From Cupriavidus consociatus (lineage in GTDB: Bacteria > Pseudomonadota > Gammaproteobacteria > Burkholderiales > Burkholderiaceae), in the NCBI RefSeq assembly GCF_017814975.1, contig NZ_JAGIQA010000020.1:79948-143947 (forward strand): DNA of 64,000 nt, given 5' to 3'. The notes under the pieces are model-generated. The model did no database searches, had not been told where the DNA came from, and saw nothing but the letters and a program-made list of their open reading frames with translations. Below, piece after piece: positions 60,218 through 64,000 of the stretch (the stretch's first letter is position 1; each line of letters begins with the position of its first letter). Made by a program: the position numbers and the translations under genes.

Positions 60218-61384
60218 TTACTCGCGTTCCAGAATTAGGGTGGCACTACCGAGACGGGAACCCAGGTACCCGCCGGTGCCTTGCGCCAGCGCCAGGTCGC
60301 AGTTCTGCACCTGTACCGCTGGATGGGCTTCACCGCGCAGCTGGCGCACCGCCTCGATCACCTTGGTGATGCCGCCGCGGTTGGCCGGATGGTTGTTGCA
60401 CAGGCCGCCGCCGTCGGTGTTGAAGGGCAATTTGCCGACCCCCGCGATCAGATTTCCATCGGCGACAAACTTGCCTCCTTCCCCCTTCTTGCAGAATCCC
60501 AAGTCCTCCAATTGCATCAGCACGGTAATGGTGAAACTGTCGTAGATCGAGGCGTACTTGATGTCGGCCGGGGTAACGCCCGCTTCGGAGAATGCGGCCG
60601 CGCCGGAGAACTTTGCGCCGGACCAGCTCAAGTCGATCTCGCCGCCCAGTTGCCCCTTGATGTATTCGCCAGCGCCAAGGATCTTCACCTTTGGGCGCTT
60701 GAGCGTGGCAGCGATCTCCGGCCGCGCGACGATCAGCGCGCCGCCGCCGTCCGATACCACACAGCAGTCGAGCTTGTGCAGCGGGTCGGCGATCATGGGC
60801 GAGTTCAGTACATCTTCCACCGTGACCACGTTGCGTAGCATAGCGTGTGGATTGTGCTGCGCGTGGTGCGACGCGGCCACCTTGACCCAGGCCATCTGCT
60901 CGGGAGTGGTACCGTACTCGTACATATGGCGCATCGCCACCATCGCGTAAAGATTCACGGTGACCGGGTTGAACGGTGCCTCGAATGGTGCGTCGGGCAA
61001 GTTGGCGCCCCAACTGCGCGCCTGCGTCCCGCTAGAGCCCTCTGAGCGCGGGCGTCCAGCCAGCGTGATCAGTGCCACATTGCACTTGCCGGCGGCGATT
61101 GCCTGCGCCGCGTGCGAGACATGAACGAGGTAGGCAGCGCCACCGGTATCGGTCGAATCTACGTGGCGCACCTTCAGGCCGAGATAGTCGATCATGTTGA
61201 TCGCGCCCATCCCGGGTGCGTCGCCGGCGCAGAAATAGCCATCCACGTCCGCGAGCGATAGGCCGGCATCGGCCAACGCGCCGCGCGCGCATTCCGCATG
61301 CAGTTGAGCCACGGACTTGTCCGGCGCCTTGCGGGTCGGATGCTCGTACGCCCCGACGATATATGCCTTGCCTTTGATACTCAT
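60218..61384 (-). CDS. Thiolase-like protein (lipid-transfer/Ltp type)
   Basis: A 388-residue SCP2/Ltp-type thiolase-fold protein beginning MSIKGKAYIVGAYEHPTR. It has SIYDSFTITVLMQLEDLGF and PFNTDGGGLCNNHPANRGG. At the usual nucleophile position it reads DSTDTGGAAYLVHVSH, without Cys. The frame is open to 61444, but the family start fits ATG 61384. It lies between the MaoC and DUF35 genes, the same three-gene combination as chsH1-ltp2-chsH2-type side-chain cleavage loci. Regional GC is notably high. Confidence 0.9.
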   Translation of the reverse strand: MSIKGKAYIVGAYEHPTRKAPDKSVAQLHAECARGALADAGLSLADVDGYFCAGDAPGMGAINMIDYLGLKVRHVDSTDTGGAAYLVHVSHAAQAIAAGKCNVALITLAGRPRSEGSSGTQARSWGANLPDAPFEAPFNPVTVNLYAMVAMRHMYEYGTTPEQMAWVKVAASHHAQHNPHAMLRNVVTVEDVLNSPMIADPLHKLDCCVVSDGGGALIVARPEIAATLKRPKVKILGAGEYIKGQLGGEIDLSWSGAKFSGAAAFSEAGVTPADIKYASIYDSFTITVLMQLEDLGFCKKGEGGKFVADGNLIAGVGKLPFNTDGGGLCNNHPANRGGITKVIEAVRQLRGEAHPAVQVQNCDLALAQGTGGYLGSRLGSATLILERE

Positions 61385-61424
61385 GGAAGTTTCGACTCTT
61401 GCTAGGGGATTTACAAGGGGACGA

Positions 61425-61883
61425 TCAGAACCGCATCTGCACAAGCCAAACGGCTACCATGGCCGGGCGCTCGCTGCCTTCGACCTGCATTTCCACCTTC
61501 CAGTGGCAACGCACTTCGCCGGGGCGAATATCGTCGATCTGTTGCAGGGTAAAGGCGCTGCGCACGCGCGCGCCGGCTGGCACAGGGCCGGTAAAGCGCA
61601 GCCGATCGAAGCCATAGTTCAGCCCGAACTTGCGGCTGGGGAACGAGAAGCACTGCGCGAACGCCCCAGACACCATCGACAAGATCAGGAAGCCGTGCGC
61701 GATGGTACAGCCGTAGGGCGATTCGGCAGCTGCGCGCGTCGGATCGACGTGAATCCACTGCCGATCATTGGTCAGCTCGGCAAAGGTGTCGATCGCATCC
61801 TGATCGACCGGGAAATAGTTACTCACGGTCGTCGACGCTGCACACAGCGTCCGCAAGTCATCAAGCGATGCAATGCTGTGCAT
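61425..61883 (-). CDS. MaoC-like enoyl-CoA hydratase
   Basis: A 152-residue hotdog-fold protein. The hydratase motif is clear: FAELTNDRQWIHVDPTRAA, where Asp and His are catalytic, then GCTIAHGFLILSMV. It should hydrate an enoyl-CoA to the beta-hydroxyacyl-CoA cleaved by the thiolase-like/DUF35 pair downstream. Two ATGs (61889 and 61883) are in register; AGGA is better placed for the second. The frame stays open far upstream, but that part is not protein-like. The gene is divergent from the LysR gene at 62140. Confidence 0.92.
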   Translation of the reverse strand: MHSIASLDDLRTLCAASTTVSNYFPVDQDAIDTFAELTNDRQWIHVDPTRAAAESPYGCTIAHGFLILSMVSGAFAQCFSFPSRKFGLNYGFDRLRFTGPVPAGARVRSAFTLQQIDDIRPGEVRCHWKVEMQVEGSERPAMVAVWLVQMRF

Positions 61884-62139
61884 GGGCATCCTGTCAGTTA
61901 GTTTCGGTGCATACGGGGCAGACTTGGACACCCCGGACCGCGGCACGCGCCCAGTGTCAAGCCTTGCGTATCTTCGTCGCGGGTATGTGCCGGTATCCGG
62001 GCGAGTGTAGCGATGGGGTGGAAGCAACGTCCAATATCTAATCCCACACGATTGATAAGCATTGAATATCGACGTCCAATCCGGTTGCCCCGCGAGACAC
62101 CCCGCACTAAGATGTGGCTCTCCCCCTCCACTGCTCCCC
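61884..62139. promoter_or_regulatory. MaoC/LysR divergent control region
   Basis: The 256-bp region contains a dyad AATC-CCACAC-GATT at 62040-62053 and two direct copies of ACGTCCAAT (62027-62035 and 62072-62080). These are candidate LysR-binding elements for the divergent MaoC operon and LysR gene. Confidence 0.4.
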
Positions 62140-63054
62140 ATGGAACTGCGCCGCATTCGGCATTTCGTCGTCTTGGCCGAGACCCTCAATTTCCACCGCG
62201 CGGCCGAGCGCCTGCATGTCGCACAGCCGGCTCTGACGGTTTCGATCCAGAAGCTCGAGTCGGAACTGGACGCCAACCTATTCGTACGCGAAACACGTGG
62301 CGTCACACTGACCGCTTGCGGACGCGCCGTGTTGGCCCAAGCGCGGCGCGTCCTGTTCCACGCCGGCCAGTTTAGCGATCTGGTTCACGCAGCCAACAGC
62401 GGCATGGCTGGCACCTTGCGCGTGGGCTTTGTTGGCACCACTACCTCACACTTGTTGCCACGGCTTGTGACGCGCTTTCGTCAGGAATATCCCGGCGTCG
62501 AGTTGGTGCTGCGCGAAGCTACCTCAACACGCATCATGCAATGGCTGGGAGAAAAGGAGTTGGACGTCGGCCTAGTGCGTACGCCGGTGCTGGCGCCTGG
62601 CACCGCCGCGCTTGCACTGCTCGAGCGCGACCGCTTCGTGGCCGCACTGCCGCGCAGTCACCTCCTAGCCGACAAACCTGCGCTCACGCTCGCCGACCTA
62701 ATGCAGGAACACTTTGTCATGTATGAGCAGGGCGAAGCCTCCGGCCTACGCAGCGCCGCGCTGTCGGCCTGCCAGATGGCAGGATTCCAGCCTCACATCA
62801 CACAGGAGGCTACACAAGTTCAGACAGTACTGGCACTAGTCGAAAGCGGCCTAGGGGTGGCGCTCGTCCCATCGATCATGCAGCGCTTTGCCAATGACCG
62901 CATGGTATTCCGCCACCTAGCAGGCTATCCGGATAGCGCCGGCATCGGCTTAGCCCTTACGTGGCTACCGACTTACGACAGCCAAGTAACACGGCATTTC
63001 CGAGAGGTGGCGTCGTCCGAGTTCGCGCCGGAGGGGCTGGAAGCCGGAAAATAA
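62140..63054 (+). CDS. LysR-family transcriptional regulator
   Basis: A 304-residue LysR regulator starting MELRRIRHFVVLAETLNFHRAA, with AERLHVAQPALTVSIQKLE forming the recognition part, and a full effector domain. The opening resembles CatR/BenM-type regulators. The ATG at 62140 is chosen because the HTH begins there; the frame is open from 62062. It is divergent from the MaoC-thiolase-DUF35 operon and is its likely regulator. Confidence 0.92.
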   Translation: MELRRIRHFVVLAETLNFHRAAERLHVAQPALTVSIQKLESELDANLFVRETRGVTLTACGRAVLAQARRVLFHAGQFSDLVHAANSGMAGTLRVGFVGTTTSHLLPRLVTRFRQEYPGVELVLREATSTRIMQWLGEKELDVGLVRTPVLAPGTAALALLERDRFVAALPRSHLLADKPALTLADLMQEHFVMYEQGEASGLRSAALSACQMAGFQPHITQEATQVQTVLALVESGLGVALVPSIMQRFANDRMVFRHLAGYPDSAGIGLALTWLPTYDSQVTRHFREVASSEFAPEGLEAGK

Positions 63055-63469
63055 TGGCCTTCGCCTTCATCGCCAGCGATTGGCGTCGGCAGCTAACTTA
63101 TCAATCCACTTGAGACAGCGAGCAGACGCTGGCGGCAAACGGCGCTGCGGCGTGACCAGGTCGTCTCCCGTGCAGCACCCGTCGGTTCCTGCACGATGTG
63201 CACCAAAGGCTGTCTTCCACAAGTGCTGCGGATAAAGACTTGATATCGAATCCCATATCGATCGGAGATAAATCAATATTGGATATTCTCATGCATTACC
63301 GGCTAAGCTCTGTCGTGAGAAAGCGCGGCTATCGATGATGACTCTAGCTGGCCGGAGAGCTGGCAAAAGAAAAATACCAAGTCTTACACGGTGGGAGCTG
63401 CAAACGACATGCCACCGATCCCGAGCTAGCTGCATCACTCAATCTAGGTAAAGCACACACGCGGCTCCC
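63055..63469. other. Intergenic region without a recognisable gene
   Basis: A 415-bp stretch after the LysR gene. It becomes AT-richer around 63230-63295, with several ATATCGA/ATATTGG-like short repeats. No convincing gene, terminator or operator was found. Confidence 0.4.
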
Positions 63470-63799
63470 ATGTATCAACCTCCCTCCGCCAAGCATTCCC
63501 TCAAAGCCGACCGGGCAGCTCTCCTGCAGGAAGTGCGCTCTCTCTCGAAAAAGATTCAGGGACGCTTGCCCAACTTCCGCAGCAGTGTCTTCGAGGAGGA
63601 CGTCGAACAAACGATTGGGCAACTCGTGATGCAACGCCAGCGGCGCGATGCCATTTTGTTGCTGGCCAGCGCGACAGAGCTGGGACTACCTGTTTCCGAC
63701 AAGACTGTACTGTGCTGCGCAGCAGCGCTCCGTGAGCTCGATAACCCGTCGCTCTCAACGCTGTTCTGGTCTGTCGTCCGGCGCAGGACAACAGTTTGA
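63470..63799 (+). CDS. Unrecognised ORF, 109 residues
   Basis: The predicted protein is helical and charged in its first half (LLQEVRSLSKKIQGRLPNF) and has a hydrophobic stretch (DAILLLASATELGL). No signal peptide or known motif is evident, and there is no clear Shine-Dalgarno. Composition looks protein-like, but I do not recognise the family; it could be a chance frame. Confidence 0.35.
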   Translation: MYQPPSAKHSLKADRAALLQEVRSLSKKIQGRLPNFRSSVFEEDVEQTIGQLVMQRQRRDAILLLASATELGLPVSDKTVLCCAAALRELDNPSLSTLFWSVVRRRTTV

Positions 63800-63834
63800 C
63801 AGCTGTCCGGCTAGCGCCATAGTCGGACGCCGCG

Positions 63835-64000
63835 ATGGCTGAGTGCTTGGAGCCCGCAGAGACGCCAGCGCCACCTGTAACTTCTGGACTCGCGTTACGC
63901 CGCATATCTAGCCAGGCAGCACCCCAATCCACCCAAGTTACTGTAAGCATCAACAAGCCTTATAAGCAGCATGTCGATGAGGCTTTGGGCGAGGCGGACG
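63835..64000 (+). CDS. Partial ORF running off the right edge
   Basis: An ATG at 63835 (preceded in frame by TAG at 63820) opens a frame that stays open for 55 codons to the end of the window. It encodes MAECLEPAETPAPPVTSG and continues with a Gln/Ser-rich stretch. It is too short to identify. It may be the start of a real gene or chance. Confidence 0.3.
   Translation, partial: MAECLEPAETPAPPVTSGLALRRISSQAAPQSTQVTVSINKPYKQHVDEALGEAD

Noticed and set aside
1..64000. tRNA, rRNA, CRISPR arrays, transposases or phage genes
   Set aside because: None was seen on reading the sequence and its translations; short unlisted RNA genes cannot be excluded without a covariance search.

Overview
The window is a GC-rich, tightly packed stretch of a Gram-negative, most probably a betaproteobacterium of the order Burkholderiales (Cupriavidus/Bordetella/Variovorax-like). 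I base this on three tripartite-tricarboxylate (Bug-type) periplasmic binding proteins, a Burkholderia-type trimeric porin, many LysR/IclR/GntR/TetR regulators beside CoA-dependent catabolic genes, and a FUSC/DUF1656/HlyD/NodT efflux operon. No rRNA, tRNA, CRISPR, prophage or intact insertion sequence was seen. The genus is inference. Nearly the whole window is accessory catabolism of carboxylic acids or terpenoid-like or aromatic compounds.

Layout. (1) 0-7 kb: an orphan [2Fe-2S] ferredoxin, a Bug gene divergent from a LysR gene, then an aldehyde dehydrogenase-Bug-racemase operon divergent from a TetR gene. (2) 8-15 kb: a minus-strand acyl-CoA operon (enoyl-CoA hydratase, thiolase-like protein, DUF35 protein, acyl-CoA ligase, acyl-CoA dehydrogenase) facing a LysR gene. 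(3) 15-20 kb: a large zinc-ribbon/nucleotidyl-cyclase/ATPase/TPR protein and a porin. (4) 20-40 kb: a P450-centred catabolic region. A GntR gene heads a minus-strand run P450, SDR, thiolase-like, DUF35, hydratase-fold, tandem CoA-transferase, ferredoxin, PrpF-like, ferredoxin reductase, aldehyde dehydrogenase, followed by an outer-membrane channel, a second aldehyde dehydrogenase and a paralogous GntR. An aromatic-acid MFS transporter, a zinc alcohol dehydrogenase and a further SDR flank it. (5) 40.6-46 kb: a four-gene FUSC/NodT efflux operon and a glutathione transferase. (6) 46-59.5 kb: a dienelactone hydrolase, a branched-chain-type binding protein, acyl-CoA ligase, acyl-CoA dehydrogenase, SDRs, two IclR paralogues, Bug, thiolase, hydratase and racemase, together a near-complete beta-oxidation set. 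(7) 59.8-63 kb: a MaoC-thiolase-DUF35 operon divergent from a LysR gene. (8) The right edge holds two unrecognised short ORFs.

How the parts fit. The P450, its ferredoxin and its reductase form a self-sufficient class I monooxygenase chain. SDR and aldehyde dehydrogenases could carry a hydroxylated methyl group to an acid. The CoA-transferase would activate that acid, and the hydratase plus thiolase/DUF35 pair would shorten it. The hydratase + thiolase-like + DUF35 set occurs three times, and the thiolase-like proteins lack the usual nucleophilic cysteine, which suggests retro-aldol side-chain cleavage of the Ltp2/ChsH2 type. Two alpha-methylacyl-CoA racemases also point to methyl-branched substrates. 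The substrate itself is unknown.

Two candidate regulons are legible in the DNA. A GAC-N15-GTC operator precedes both GntR paralogues and the SDR divergent from the P450 run. A 16-bp dyad (about TGAKAC-N4-GTCTCA) precedes the dienelactone hydrolase, the binding-protein operon, an IclR gene and the thiolase operon.
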